Below are positions 42,337-51,996 of a DNA stretch of 64,000 bases, in pieces; positions within the stretch are counted from its first letter, which is position 1; each line of letters starts with the position of its first letter. The stretch spans positions 1 through 64,000 of the forward strand of contig JAJRSJ010000022.1 in NCBI GenBank assembly GCA_024278855.1. The letters run 5' to 3'. This DNA is from Alphaproteobacteria bacterium. Its GTDB lineage: Bacteria; Pseudomonadota; Alphaproteobacteria; Caulobacterales; Maricaulaceae. A program made the position numbers and the translations under genes. The notes below the pieces were generated by a model. That model searched no databases, was not told where the DNA came from, and saw only the letters and a list, made by a program, of their open reading frames with translations.

Positions 42337-43034
42337 TAGTTCCGCTCCCTAACCGTCATGTTTTCTATGCGCTTCTCGCATTTGGCTTCTATGATGCGCT
42401 GCACAAAAATGCCCGGCGTGTGGATAGTGTTTGGGTCAAGTTCGCCGACCTCGACCAGTTCGTCGACCTCGACCACCGTCACCTTGCCCGCCGTCGCCAT
42501 CATCGGGTTGAAATTTCGCGCCGTCTTGGCGAATTGCAAATTGCCCTGGGTGTCGCCGCGCCATGCTTTGACCAAAGACACATCGGCCTTGAGGCCCGTT
42601 TCCATGATATAGGTTTCGCCGTCAAATTCGCGGGTCGGTTTGCCCTCGGCGATCACCGTGCCGTATCCGGTTTTGGTGTAAAACCCCGGTATCCCGGCCC
42701 CGCCGGCCCGAATACGCTCGGCCATTGTGCCTTGGGGGTTAAACTCAAGCTCCAACTCACCGGCCAAAAACTGGCGTTCAAATTCCTTGTTTTCGCCCAC
42801 ATAGCTTGAGATCATTTTTTTAATCTGGCGGGGTTCCAGCAACAGCCCAAGCCCGAACCCGTCCACCCCGGCATTGTTGGAAATCGCGGTGATGTTCTGC
42901 GCACCGCTGTCCCTAAGGGCTGCGATTAAATTCTCAGGTATGTCGCACAGCCCGAAACCGCCGGACATAACGGTCATACCGTCAAAAGTCAGACCTTCGA
43001 GTGCATCGGCGGCATTTTTATAAACTTTTCCCAT
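42336..43034 (-). CDS. scoA: 3-oxoacid CoA-transferase subunit A
   Basis: 232 residues from the ATG at 43034 (MGKVYKNAADAL); a TTG eight codons earlier is an unlikely start. VMSGGFGLCDIPENLIAALR near 25-45 is the family glycine motif, followed by ISNNAGVDGFGLGLLLEPRQ. TGYGTVIAEGKPTREFDG and WRGDTQGNLQFAKTARNFNP complete the pattern. It forms the heteromeric enzyme with the overlapping scoB. Together with aceBA it points to growth on short-chain acids or stored polyhydroxybutyrate products. Confidence 0.93.
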   Translation of the reverse strand: MGKVYKNAADALEGLTFDGMTVMSGGFGLCDIPENLIAALRDSGAQNITAISNNAGVDGFGLGLLLEPRQIKKMISSYVGENKEFERQFLAGELELEFNPQGTMAERIRAGGAGIPGFYTKTGYGTVIAEGKPTREFDGETYIMETGLKADVSLVKAWRGDTQGNLQFAKTARNFNPMMATAGKVTVVEVDELVEVGELDPNTIHTPGIFVQRIIEAKCEKRIENMTVRERN

Positions 43035-43129
43035 ATTTCCACTCGCAATAAATTTCAATTCGAGTTTTAGCCAGAATAAAAAAATATGCTAGAGGATTAT
43101 ATGAAAAATCATCCTATTTAAAAACCATA

Positions 43130-44047
43130 CTACTGCATCGCCGCCAATGCTTTCTTAGCCTGTTTTAAACCGGCTATGTCTACGGCTTTTCGGTAGTGGG
43201 TTTTTGCGGTATCGGGGTCGTCTATTTGCGCAAAAATTTTGCCGAGGCGGTAATGGGTAAAGGCCATATAAGTTTTGTTTTCGTGGCCGATTTTGATAAA
43301 TTCTTCGAATGCCGCTTTGCCCTTTTCGTATTCGACCTTTCCGACTTGCGCGGTTTTACCGATCAGATAACGACAATCCTGATTGTCTGGTTCATGCTCC
43401 AAACATGTCTCGAAAACCCCGATAGCCTCTGCGTATTTCTGGCGCTGCCCCAATCCGCTCCCTTTGACCAATAATGTTTGGCTGTTTGTCGGGTCGATCG
43501 CAAGTGCCTTGTTGATATGCACCTCCGCCTCAGCGAATTTCTCCTCTTTGGCAGACATCGTCGCCATGATGACATGACCGCGCACCGGTTTAAGCTCGAT
43601 CATCCGTGCGATCAGTTTTCGGGCTTCATCTTTGTCGCCGCCCGCAATGCCCGGTGCTTGTATATGAAACTGGATCAAACCTTCCAAAGCACCAATGTTT
43701 TTGGGATCCAGTTTTAGGGAATGTTCGGTGGAGGCTTTTATCTTCTTGGCCAGGCCCAATTGTTTAAGTTTCCCGACCTGATTGATCCTTGCTGCATAGG
43801 CATTGGTCAGCAGCAAGCTCATGTCTATGGTGTCTTCGCCGTTTTTTTGAGCCTTTGTGATGATTTTTGCGGCTTGCTTGTAGTTTTCGGCCTTCATCAA
43901 AGTTTGTGCCTCCATAAAGGCGGCGCTTTTCACCTCGGTTTTGGCTTCGTTGGCCTGAGAAGCTCCGGTGAATAATAGTGCCGCGAGGACAATAAAACCA
44001 ATGAATAAACTCATCAAGGTTTTGAAATTTGTGCTTGTAAAGATCAT
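43130..44047 (-). CDS. Periplasmic tetratricopeptide repeat protein
   Basis: 305 residues. A signal peptide ends near GASQANEA; an ATG at residue 12 would give a more typical signal. The rest is helical with TPR-like units, for example EAQTLMKAENYKQAAKIITK, AEVHINKALAIDPTN and KYAEAIGVFETCLEHEPDNQ. The block FHIQAPGIAGGDKDEARKL recurs in a family of secreted TPR proteins of unknown role. It probably scaffolds an envelope complex. Divergent from the hydroxylase gene. Confidence 0.8.
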   Translation of the reverse strand: MIFTSTNFKTLMSLFIGFIVLAALLFTGASQANEAKTEVKSAAFMEAQTLMKAENYKQAAKIITKAQKNGEDTIDMSLLLTNAYAARINQVGKLKQLGLAKKIKASTEHSLKLDPKNIGALEGLIQFHIQAPGIAGGDKDEARKLIARMIELKPVRGHVIMATMSAKEEKFAEAEVHINKALAIDPTNSQTLLVKGSGLGQRQKYAEAIGVFETCLEHEPDNQDCRYLIGKTAQVGKVEYEKGKAAFEEFIKIGHENKTYMAFTHYRLGKIFAQIDDPDTAKTHYRKAVDIAGLKQAKKALAAMQ

Positions 44048-44205
44048 TAAAGTTCCCCGTTTTGCGTATTGCCCATTTACGTATTGCGATGTGATAAAAT
44101 ATGACTACAAATATAGCAAATTACAAATGGGACAGTATTTTACAATTTGTCACATGGCGTTACTATTGCGGCCTGTTACAACGGCAATAAAACGAGGGAG
44201 CAATC

Positions 44206-45141
44206 ATGACCAATATTAGCAACCCACAATTTCCAGACCTGCTGCTGTGGGCCATTCCGTTTTTCATTCTTTGTATTGCTTTGGAAATATTATGGCTTAA
44301 ATACCATCCGATCAAAAACGCCTATACCTTTAAAGATGCGCGCACGTCTTTGCTCATGGGGCTTGGCTCAACCATAAGCGACATTTTGCTCAAAGTGCTA
44401 TTGGTGGGCAGTATGTTTTGGGTCTGGCAATTTCGGTTCTTTGATCTGGGCGCTTCGATTTGGGTTATTTTATTGGCGCTCATCGCAACGGATTTCGTCT
44501 ATTACTGGATCCATTTCACCTATCATAAATCCCGTTGGTTCTGGGCCACCCATGTGGTGCATCATTCCTCTGAACATTTCAACTTAACCACGGCGCTACG
44601 TCAACAATGGACCAACGGCATATCCGGCGCGGTATTGTTTAAAATGCCTTTGGTGTTGTTAGGTATTCACCCCGGCATTATCGTATTTGTCATGGCAATC
44701 AATTTGATCTACCAATTTTGGTTTCACACCGAAACCGTCAATAAAATGCCCCGGTGGTTTGAGTTTATCTTCAACACCCCCAGCCATCACCGCGTCCACC
44801 ACGGGCGCAATGCCCGTTATCTGGATTGCAATTATGCCGGAATTCTGATAATCTGGGACAGAATGTTCGGCACATTTGTCCCGGAGTTGGACGATGAAAA
44901 AGTTGATTACGGTATCGTCAAACCGCTTAAGTCCTACAACCCGTTTGTGGTTGCATTTCACGAATTTTACGCCATTGGCCAAGACATATTTAGGAGCGGG
45001 CTAACACTGGGCCAAAGGCTTAAATATCTGTTCGCCCCACCGAGGTATTCCCACGATAATTCCCGCCAAACCGTGGCAGAGATCAAAGCGGAATTTATTG
45101 AAAAACACCCTGACCAAAAGGGAACGGCAGGCCTGCCGTAA
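44206..45141 (+). CDS. Sterol desaturase/fatty acid hydroxylase family membrane enzyme
   Basis: 311 residues, several membrane helices. The di-iron histidine boxes of the family are all present: HFTYH and HVVHHSSEHFN at about 105-130, and HHRVHHGRN near 195-203. GGGAG ahead of the ATG gives a good ribosome site. Members hydroxylate or desaturate lipids, sterols, carotenoids or ether lipids; the substrate cannot be read from sequence. Stands alone with its own upstream region of 158 bases. Confidence 0.88.
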   Translation: MTNISNPQFPDLLLWAIPFFILCIALEILWLKYHPIKNAYTFKDARTSLLMGLGSTISDILLKVLLVGSMFWVWQFRFFDLGASIWVILLALIATDFVYYWIHFTYHKSRWFWATHVVHHSSEHFNLTTALRQQWTNGISGAVLFKMPLVLLGIHPGIIVFVMAINLIYQFWFHTETVNKMPRWFEFIFNTPSHHRVHHGRNARYLDCNYAGILIIWDRMFGTFVPELDDEKVDYGIVKPLKSYNPFVVAFHEFYAIGQDIFRSGLTLGQRLKYLFAPPRYSHDNSRQTVAEIKAEFIEKHPDQKGTAGLP

Positions 45142-45224
45142 AACATGCAGATTTATTAAGACAAAATTAGCCATATTTTCGCACAATACGCCTCAATTAT
45201 AAGTTTTTATCTGCGGAGAGCATA

Positions 45225-46094
45225 ATGCGTATCTTATCTAGTGTTTTGATGGCAACAACAATATTGGCAATTGGTGCCTGTTCCACCACGGCCGTTAACC
45301 CCTATTATCAGCAAACCACCAAATATAAGGGCAGCAGCCCCTACGGTAATGAAGCCGTGGTTCAGCAAGCCGGATATCAAGGCCAACAAGTTGAGACCCA
45401 GGCACCGGCCCCAGTGACTTACGCAACCAATAACCAACAAGCCTACCGGGACTGTATCTCCAAACAGAGCAATAGAAAAATTATGGGTACGGCGGCAGGC
45501 GGAGTTGTCGGCGGTTTACTTGGCCGTAAAATCGGCGGCGACAACAAAACCCTCGGCACAGTTGCAGGCGCAGCGCTCGGCGGCGCGGCAGGCTACGGCA
45601 TTGCCGATAAAACCATTCATTGTGACCGGGTCAGCCCGCCCGCAGTCGTTCGCCAACCCGCTCAAGTTTACCAAACTTTCCCGCAAACTGCCCCGCAAGC
45701 CGTGTCCTACGACGCACCAACTCCGCCTGCTCAAGCCATACAGGAAACCACCCAAAGTCCGGGCGATGCGGGTACGCCGGGTTATTATGCGGTCAACGGC
45801 GGCGCACCTGCACCCGAAACAACCCGGCCCCAATTTGCCCAAATTCAGCCAAATAGCCCTCAAGCCTCTAGCCCGGCCCCGGTTTCAACCCAGACAAATT
45901 TTAACGCACCACCCCAAATTTTGCCCCCCGGCACCAGTCGCCACCGGGTTATCGCCGGCGATACCCTGTATTCCCTGGCCCGAACCACATGCAGCAGTGT
46001 CGCGGAAATTCAGCGCCTCAACGCAATCAACCAGGATTTCTACATCCGCGCCGACGACGATATTATTGTGCCGAGCGGCAGGTGCATACAATAG
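45225..46094 (+). CDS. Lipoprotein with glycine zipper and C-terminal LysM domain
   Basis: 289 residues. The lipobox IGAC near residue 19 makes it a lipoprotein. A Tyr/Gln-rich stretch is followed by a glycine zipper (about 87-125: GTAAGGVVGGLLGRKIGG and GTVAGAALGGAAGYG), which usually inserts into membranes. A Pro/Gln/Thr-rich linker follows, and then one LysM domain at about 238-287 (HRVIAGDTLYSLARTTC) for peptidoglycan binding. So it can bridge outer membrane and cell wall. GGAGAGCATA precedes the ATG. Confidence 0.85.
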   Translation: MRILSSVLMATTILAIGACSTTAVNPYYQQTTKYKGSSPYGNEAVVQQAGYQGQQVETQAPAPVTYATNNQQAYRDCISKQSNRKIMGTAAGGVVGGLLGRKIGGDNKTLGTVAGAALGGAAGYGIADKTIHCDRVSPPAVVRQPAQVYQTFPQTAPQAVSYDAPTPPAQAIQETTQSPGDAGTPGYYAVNGGAPAPETTRPQFAQIQPNSPQASSPAPVSTQTNFNAPPQILPPGTSRHRVIAGDTLYSLARTTCSSVAEIQRLNAINQDFYIRADDDIIVPSGRCIQ

Positions 46095-46120
46095 GGCGCA
46101 CCTCTATACCCCAAATGCCA

Positions 46121-46906
46121 CTAATCCGCCTCTTTAAAGGTTTCGTTTAAATAGGCCGCCAAGCGGATACCGGACTGGCTCAGGCGGGTTCTGACCGTAG
46201 CGCGGTGTTCAAAGACATAATTCCATTTTACATCATGCTCCGGGTCCGGGTAAATTGTCTCTCTGATCTGCGCACTTTCAGTCGCCCACACCACCGGATC
46301 GGTCTCCGTCCATTTTCTAACTAGCTCGGGTGTAATGCGCCGGGACAGCCAATTTTCCAATTCAGAATAGGACAGCTCCTCTTGACCGATTAAGCTTGCG
46401 TCCCATACTCTGTGCAGATTTGTCAATTTGCCGAAAAATGTCATCTTAAAATCATTGCCGCCGCGATCATCCCCGTTTCCTGCATGTAGGGGTTGGTGTA
46501 GATCGCCGACAATATGGATGACGAACCGTAGCGCCAACTTCTTGTCTTCCTTGTTGGATTTTTGGTCTTTCAAAACTGCGGTAAATTTTTCAAGGGCGGT
46601 GATGGCATCGCCTCGCTTGGGGGCGCCGACTTGTTCATATGTCTTGCCTTTGGGGATGGTGACATAATGGTACGCCCCCGCCTCATGTCGCCAAAATTTA
46701 TCCTGACTGGCCCGCATAAAATCAGGCCAAGTCGAAGCTTCGGCCAAATCCTCTACGCCTAAAATGCGCAAGACCGCCGCTTGTGCGTCCGTATCCAAAT
46801 GTTTTTGTGCAATCTGGCCAATGACCCGGTGGCCGGTTTTACCCCAAGCCCAGGCATTGGCGGGGATGAGCATTAAAGCGACGAAAATGGAGAGTATAAA
46901 TTTCAT
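46121..46906 (-). CDS. S1/P1-type secreted nuclease
   Basis: 261 residues. The signal peptide ends NAWA, placing Trp21 at the mature N-terminus as required: in this family the terminal Trp helps bind zinc. WGKTGHRVIGQIAQ, then GAYHYVTIP, FVIHIVGDLHQPLHAGNGDD and NLHRVWD give the remaining His/Asp ligands of the tri-zinc site. It degrades single-stranded DNA or RNA in the periplasm or outside the cell, probably for phosphate and nucleoside scavenging. Monocistronic, convergent with the LysM lipoprotein gene. Confidence 0.93.
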   Translation of the reverse strand: MKFILSIFVALMLIPANAWAWGKTGHRVIGQIAQKHLDTDAQAAVLRILGVEDLAEASTWPDFMRASQDKFWRHEAGAYHYVTIPKGKTYEQVGAPKRGDAITALEKFTAVLKDQKSNKEDKKLALRFVIHIVGDLHQPLHAGNGDDRGGNDFKMTFFGKLTNLHRVWDASLIGQEELSYSELENWLSRRITPELVRKWTETDPVVWATESAQIRETIYPDPEHDVKWNYVFEHRATVRTRLSQSGIRLAAYLNETFKEAD

Positions 46907-47006
46907 AATATTTCATGTCCTATCAGTTATTGGTTGGCAAACCCAAGGTTAGCTCCAAAGTCATATCTGGGCCGTAAATTTGGCCAAGAATTACATATCC
47001 ATTGTT

Positions 47007-47031
47007 GCGCAAGTTGATATAATGCGCAAGT
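47007..47031 (+). promoter_or_regulatory. Extended -10 element framed by direct repeats ahead of pyk
   Basis: TGATATAAT at 47015-47023 is a TGnTATAAT extended -10. It is exactly framed by direct repeats GCGCAAGT at 47007-47014 and 47024-47031. It lies 58 bases before the pyk ATG. A regulator binding the repeats would block the promoter directly; no regulator is identified. Confidence 0.5.
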
Positions 47032-47088
47032 CTGGAACAGTTAAAGTCTGGTGCAAAAAACACTGCTAGTCTATTGGAGAGATATTTC

Positions 47089-48498
47089 ATGCGTAAACGG
47101 TTTGCCAAAATACTTGCAACTGTCGGCCCGGCCAGTGCGGCCCCGGATACTTTGAAGCTTTTGCACGAGGTCGGGGTGGATGCGTTTCGGTTAAATTTCT
47201 CCCACGGCAGCCACGAAGACCATGCCCGGGCCATCAAATATATTCGCGCCATTGAAAAATCCAGCGGAAATTCCGTGGCCATTGTCGCGGATATGCAAGG
47301 GCCAAAAATCCGGGTCGGGACATTCGCGGGCGGGGAAATCACTTTGCGCTACGCAGAAACGGTCAGCTTGGAGCACGGCGACAGCTCTGATAAACCCGGC
47401 CTCATCCGCCTGCCCCATCCTGCGCTAATGAGCGCATTGTCCATTGGCGATGCCCTGAAATTTGACGACGGCAAGCTGATGGTGACAATTATCGGAAAAT
47501 CAGCAACAGGCCTAAAAGCCCGTGTGGATGTGCCAGGCGTCCTCAAAAATAAAAAAGGCGTCAATGTCATAGGCGCCGTCCTGCCCATGTCGGCCATGAC
47601 CGATAAAGATAAAATAGATATGGATTTCGCCTTGGCACAAAAGGTCGATTTTATCGCGCTTTCATTTGTGCAAACCGTTCAGGACGTTTTAGACGCACAA
47701 AAAATCATTAAGGGCAAAGCCGGTCTGATTGTCAAAATCGAAAAACCGTCAGCAGTTGATGACATAGAAGCTATCGTGAAATTGGCCGATGCGGTCATGG
47801 TGGCGCGGGGCGATTTGGGGGTTGAGCTACCCTTGGAGCAAGTCCCCGTAGTACAGCGCAAAATCATTGGCGTGGCCCGCGCCCTTGGCAAGCCGGTGAT
47901 TGTTGCCACCCATATGTTGGAAAGTATGATCGACGCCCCGACCCCGACCCGCGCCGAAGCATCCGATGTAGCCACCGCCATTTACCAGGGCGCAGACGCA
48001 GTGATGCTGTCCGCCGAAACCGCCGTTGGTCGCCACCCGGCTACGGCTGTGGCCATTATGGACAGGATTATCAAAGCCGCCGAGGGCGACCCGAGCTATC
48101 CGGACAATAGCCGCACCCATTTGCGCCCGCAAGCCACCATCAATGATGCGATCAGCCAGTCCATTCGCGGCATTGCCGAAGTGCTGGGCGTCAAGGCGGT
48201 GTTGGGCTATACCAAATCCGGCTCCACAGTTAAGCGCATAGCCCGCGAGCGCCCGCCCTGCCCTATATTAGGCCTGACGCCCGACAAAGCCGTAGCATCA
48301 AGAATGGCCCTGACTTGGGGGGTGCGCCCGGTGGTTATGGACGACCCCAACAGTTTTGACGAAATGCTGTCTAGCACGCAAACCATCGCCAAAGAACAAG
48401 CCGATGCAACGCCCGGCGATAAAATCATCATTGCCGCCGGCATCCCGTTCGGGCGGCCCGGCACGACAGATACGCTCAAGATTGCGACCATTGACTAG
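47089..48498 (+). CDS. pyk: Pyruvate kinase
   Basis: 469 residues from the ATG at 47089 (GGAG upstream); a TTG five codons earlier is not preferred. It transfers phosphate from PEP to ADP at the end of glycolysis. KILATVGPAS, FRLNFSHGSHEDH, IVADMQGPKIRVG, LIVKIEKPSAVDDIEAIV with the catalytic Lys, and VMVARGDLGVELPLEQVP are all diagnostic. The C-terminal domain is present, so allosteric control is possible. The promoter region shows an extended -10 between direct repeats. Confidence 0.97.
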   Translation: MRKRFAKILATVGPASAAPDTLKLLHEVGVDAFRLNFSHGSHEDHARAIKYIRAIEKSSGNSVAIVADMQGPKIRVGTFAGGEITLRYAETVSLEHGDSSDKPGLIRLPHPALMSALSIGDALKFDDGKLMVTIIGKSATGLKARVDVPGVLKNKKGVNVIGAVLPMSAMTDKDKIDMDFALAQKVDFIALSFVQTVQDVLDAQKIIKGKAGLIVKIEKPSAVDDIEAIVKLADAVMVARGDLGVELPLEQVPVVQRKIIGVARALGKPVIVATHMLESMIDAPTPTRAEASDVATAIYQGADAVMLSAETAVGRHPATAVAIMDRIIKAAEGDPSYPDNSRTHLRPQATINDAISQSIRGIAEVLGVKAVLGYTKSGSTVKRIARERPPCPILGLTPDKAVASRMALTWGVRPVVMDDPNSFDEMLSSTQTIAKEQADATPGDKIIIAAGIPFGRPGTTDTLKIATID

Positions 48499-48537
48499 GG
48501 CGTATTCAAACCCGACCAAATGTGCTAGTCTGGCAAT

Positions 48538-48834
48538 ATGCAAGCCGCCTTAAAACCAAAAAACTTTCTAATTACCCTGCTAATCGGGGCTGTGTTTGGG
48601 CTAATGTCTCCGGCTTTTGCCGCGAGCGACAAAACCGATGCAGAAATCATCCAGACCCTTATCAAAGAAAGCATTGCCAATTATAGCGGTGTTTGCCCGT
48701 GTCCTTACAGCATTAAACGGAGCGGGCGACGCTGCGGCAAATCTTCAGCGTACTCAAAACCCGGCGGCGCGGAACCCCTTTGCTATGCCGCCGATATAAC
48801 CCCGCAGATGATACAGAGATATCGGAACCGGTAA
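48538..48834 (+). CDS. Small secreted cysteine-containing protein, conserved hypothetical
   Basis: 98 residues. A signal peptide ends near PAFAAS. The mature part has GVCPCPYSIKRSGRRCGKSS and PGGAEPLCYAADIT, with four Cys that could form two disulfides. This CPCPY...RRCG...SAYS pattern is one I associate with small conserved alphaproteobacterial proteins of unknown role. It lies 39 bases after pyk and 20 before the transporter gene. Confidence 0.75.
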   Translation: MQAALKPKNFLITLLIGAVFGLMSPAFAASDKTDAEIIQTLIKESIANYSGVCPCPYSIKRSGRRCGKSSAYSKPGGAEPLCYAADITPQMIQRYRNR

Positions 48835-48854
48835 ATTTGTTGTAAGCATATAAA

Positions 48855-50054
48855 ATGATAGAAAACACTTTCATATTGGCGGCGGTTTTGTTTGCCGCTT
48901 TTATTTTGATGCTACCGCGCTTGGTCAAATCGAGGGACTGGCGGGCGACCATTACGCCTTTGGCTTCGATTATCGGTAGCGGTTTTTTGGTTTTGGGGCC
49001 AATTTTAAACGCATCCTACGGCAAATATGCGCCGCTCATCATGGCCGCACTGTGCGGGGTGGCATTTTTATTTGGCGCCGCTATTCGCTTTAATATTGCG
49101 GACATTGATGCAAATCCGAAGACCAGACACGCGTTGGTGCTCAAACTTGAGACATGCGCCTCCTGGGTTTTAGCCTTTGCCTATATTATTTCCGTGGCCT
49201 ATTATCTCAACCTGTTCGGTGCCTTTGGGGTGAGCCTGACCAATGTTAGCAATGCCCACCACGCCAATCTGTTGACCACGGCCATGTTTTTGTTGATTTT
49301 AATGGTTGGCTGGACGCGGGGTTACGGCGCACTTGAGCGTATGGAGCAGGTGTTTGTCGGCATAAAATTAGCTATTATTGCCGGGCTTCTGGTCGGGTTG
49401 GCTGTATTTTTCACCAAAACAGCAACCGGCGGCGAACTAGCGTTTAATGCGGCGACGCAGACGGGTTGGGCCGGTATAACCCTTGCCTTTGGTCTGATTG
49501 TCACGGTTCAAGGTTTTGAAACATCACGGTATCTTGGTGATGAATACAGTGCCAAAATCCGTATATCCTCCATGCGCCGGGCCCAATATATCTCGGCGGC
49601 AATTTACATGATTTATATCGTGTTGCTCGCCTATGTATTTCACCACAACACCATTACACTCAATGAGACGGCGATCATCGACATGATGGCCATCGTCGCG
49701 CCAATATTGCCTGTCCTACTGGTCGTCGCAGCCCTCAGCGCCCAGTTCAGCGCCGCTATTGCTGACACTAGCGGCGCGGGCGGCTTGTTTGGGGAATTGA
49801 CCAAGAACAAGCTCAAACCCACACAGGCCTACGCCCTGCTGGTTGCCGTGGGTATCGCTTTGACCTGGAGCGCCAATGTGTTTGAAATCATCAGCTATGC
49901 CTCGCGGGCTTTCGCACTTTACTATGCCTTGCAATCACTCATCGCAGCATTGTCGGCACGGCGAAGCGCACAACATGCACGCGCATTTTTGTTTGCGCTT
50001 ATGGCCGCCCTGGCCATAATGATTGCTATTTTCGGTGTACCCGTCGAAGAATAA
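48855..50054 (+). CDS. APC-superfamily-like integral membrane transporter
   Basis: 399 residues with about ten to eleven hydrophobic helices. The N-terminal part contains PLASIIGSGFLVLGPIL, reminiscent of the GSG unwound helix of APC carriers. QGFETSRYLGDEYSAKIR near 220-238 resembles the equivalent loop of amino acid permeases. The substrate is unknown. The stop lies 4 bases from the convergent serine hydrolase gene. Confidence 0.7.
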   Translation: MIENTFILAAVLFAAFILMLPRLVKSRDWRATITPLASIIGSGFLVLGPILNASYGKYAPLIMAALCGVAFLFGAAIRFNIADIDANPKTRHALVLKLETCASWVLAFAYIISVAYYLNLFGAFGVSLTNVSNAHHANLLTTAMFLLILMVGWTRGYGALERMEQVFVGIKLAIIAGLLVGLAVFFTKTATGGELAFNAATQTGWAGITLAFGLIVTVQGFETSRYLGDEYSAKIRISSMRRAQYISAAIYMIYIVLLAYVFHHNTITLNETAIIDMMAIVAPILPVLLVVAALSAQFSAAIADTSGAGGLFGELTKNKLKPTQAYALLVAVGIALTWSANVFEIISYASRAFALYYALQSLIAALSARRSAQHARAFLFALMAALAIMIAIFGVPVEE

Positions 50055-50058
50055 ATCT

Positions 50059-51996
50059 CTACGGGTTCGCTTGGGCAATATTCATTAGATCGGATGTTAA
50101 ACTGGTCACAACACCACCTTGACCGCGCGCTAGCGCACTATTGGTCATGGCAACCACGACGATATCATCATCCACATTTATGCGGATATGGGCTAGAGCG
50201 CCTTGTTGACGCCCCGCCTTTTGCACGAGAGTTGGTGCTGACGTGCTGTTGGTATCCCAACCGGCAGCGTAGCTGGCGCGGGTATTGGAACCTGACCACA
50301 TTTGATCGCGAACTGATTGTGGAAATAGCTTGTTATCAAGGAGAGCATTACCAAACTTTGCCAAATCCAAAGGCGAGGCCTGTATGCCGCCGCCGCCCCA
50401 TTTCCAACTATTGTTTTGGAACTGACTATCCGTGACCGCCGTGATACCGCCGCGTACAGTGGTTGTATACAATTTAGCTAAATCACCACTGGACGCACCG
50501 CTAGTCCTAGTTTCCGCCCTTAAAGTTGACAGACCAAGCGGCCCAGAAAACCTTTGGCGTAACAATGCACTGAAGTTTTGCCCAACCCTTGCTTCAAGGG
50601 CCGCCGCCGCAATTGTGTAACCGTGGGTGCTATATCTATAATTATTCCCGGCCGTGCAAGGGCCGTAGAGTGCGCTATTTGACTGCAAGACACCGTTTTG
50701 CTTTTCGGATAATACCCTTTGGGCCGATATATATTGTGTCTGGTCTGCATTTTCGTCTCCCGGAACGCCGCTATAATGGCTGACGCATCCCGTGTTTTGC
50801 AACAATTGTAAAACCGTGTGATTATGCTGACTGGCAAGTTCTGGAAGGAATGTATCGGTGCGTTGGTTCAGATTGATTGTCCCCATATTTTGCAATTTAA
50901 AACCAAGAACACCCGTAATCGCCTTGGCTATGGATGCGGATCTGTAGATGGTACCGCTATGGGCATTGATGTTCTTTTCTCTGTCCGCAAAACCAGAGCC
51001 GCTACGAAACACGACTTTGCCCTTGGAAATCACGGTCGCAGATACGCCGGGCGCACGATTGCTACGAACACAATCTGACAACAATTTTTGCGCATCCCTG
51101 CGCCCTGCCCAATCATAACGGGCGCTGTTCTCCCGCCAGATAGCGGCAAATTCAACCCCGCCCCCGGACTTCGCCGGACACATCTCAACATCGACAATCC
51201 GCATGCCTTTGTCGTTGTTTCGCTTCCATTGGTTCTTAAAACCCTGCGCCGACATTTCGCGGTTTGCGGCCCAACCACGGCCCGGTTTATTCTTCTCCCA
51301 AACCGCTGCATAGGTAAGTTTTCCGTTTCTGCGGTAGCAATCCAAATCCGTGACACGGTAGCCGCTACGGCGGTATTGTTGGAACTTTTGGCCGTAAGCT
51401 GCAGGCGTCATATTGCGGTGTAAATACCATCCTTGTTTTGGCTTGTTTTCCAGCCAAATGACGGAGTAACGCAAGCTACCGTCGATTTCGACTGCATCTA
51501 TGTCAACCGGTTTATAACTGTTTTTACGGGCGTTGAATTTCTCCGTGAATTGTGCCAACGTTAAATTTCGGTTGGATGCCCATTTTAACCCTTCTTTGTT
51601 TTGCACCATAATCAGCGAATAACGCACTTTGCCATTGATAACTTCCGTATCAATATCAATGGGACGATAACCCTTGTCTTTTAAATTTTTCCAACGTTGA
51701 CCAAATTGCTGCCCCGTTAGATTGCGGTAACTTCGCCACTTGCGACCGTCGGTATTTTTTTGCCAAACACCGGAAAATTTCAAACCGCCAAGCATATCCG
51801 TTTCAATATCAACGGGAATATAATTTTGGTTTTTATAGGTTTGCCAGATGCTCGAAAAATTACTGTCTGATTGGTTATAGCGAAATTTCCAACCAACAGA
51901 TGCAGGGTCTTGAAAGTCTGCCGCCTTTGCTATTTGCCCATAAAACGGAAGTGAAAGAAGATTTAAAACCAATAAAAAAGATAGTTGTTTGAACAT
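50059..51996 (-). CDS. Secreted serine hydrolase with N-terminal tandem repeats (polyglycine hydrolase-like)
   Basis: 645 residues from the ATG at 51996. A signal peptide ends QIAKAADF. Residues about 35-300 hold roughly six repeats of about 45 residues with the pattern Y-P/R-DID...G...R/K-YS-W-N...W-R-N-T-F, seen in YRPIDIDTEVINGKVRYSLI and YKPVDIDAVEIDGSLRYSVI. These match the bacterial tandem repeat also found in polyglycine hydrolases. A class C beta-lactamase-type domain follows: SIAK near 356 (Ser-x-x-Lys) and YSTHGY near 455. It is probably a periplasmic or secreted peptidase/esterase; real substrate unknown. Confidence 0.85.
   Translation of the reverse strand: MFKQLSFLLVLNLLSLPFYGQIAKAADFQDPASVGWKFRYNQSDSNFSSIWQTYKNQNYIPVDIETDMLGGLKFSGVWQKNTDGRKWRSYRNLTGQQFGQRWKNLKDKGYRPIDIDTEVINGKVRYSLIMVQNKEGLKWASNRNLTLAQFTEKFNARKNSYKPVDIDAVEIDGSLRYSVIWLENKPKQGWYLHRNMTPAAYGQKFQQYRRSGYRVTDLDCYRRNGKLTYAAVWEKNKPGRGWAANREMSAQGFKNQWKRNNDKGMRIVDVEMCPAKSGGGVEFAAIWRENSARYDWAGRRDAQKLLSDCVRSNRAPGVSATVISKGKVVFRSGSGFADREKNINAHSGTIYRSASIAKAITGVLGFKLQNMGTINLNQRTDTFLPELASQHNHTVLQLLQNTGCVSHYSGVPGDENADQTQYISAQRVLSEKQNGVLQSNSALYGPCTAGNNYRYSTHGYTIAAAALEARVGQNFSALLRQRFSGPLGLSTLRAETRTSGASSGDLAKLYTTTVRGGITAVTDSQFQNNSWKWGGGGIQASPLDLAKFGNALLDNKLFPQSVRDQMWSGSNTRASYAAGWDTNSTSAPTLVQKAGRQQGALAHIRINVDDDIVVVAMTNSALARGQGGVVTSLTSDLMNIAQANP

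Noticed and set aside
46923-47342. 139-residue minus-strand frame over the pyk start
   Set aside because: Overlaps the pyruvate kinase N-terminus; composition is shadow-like.
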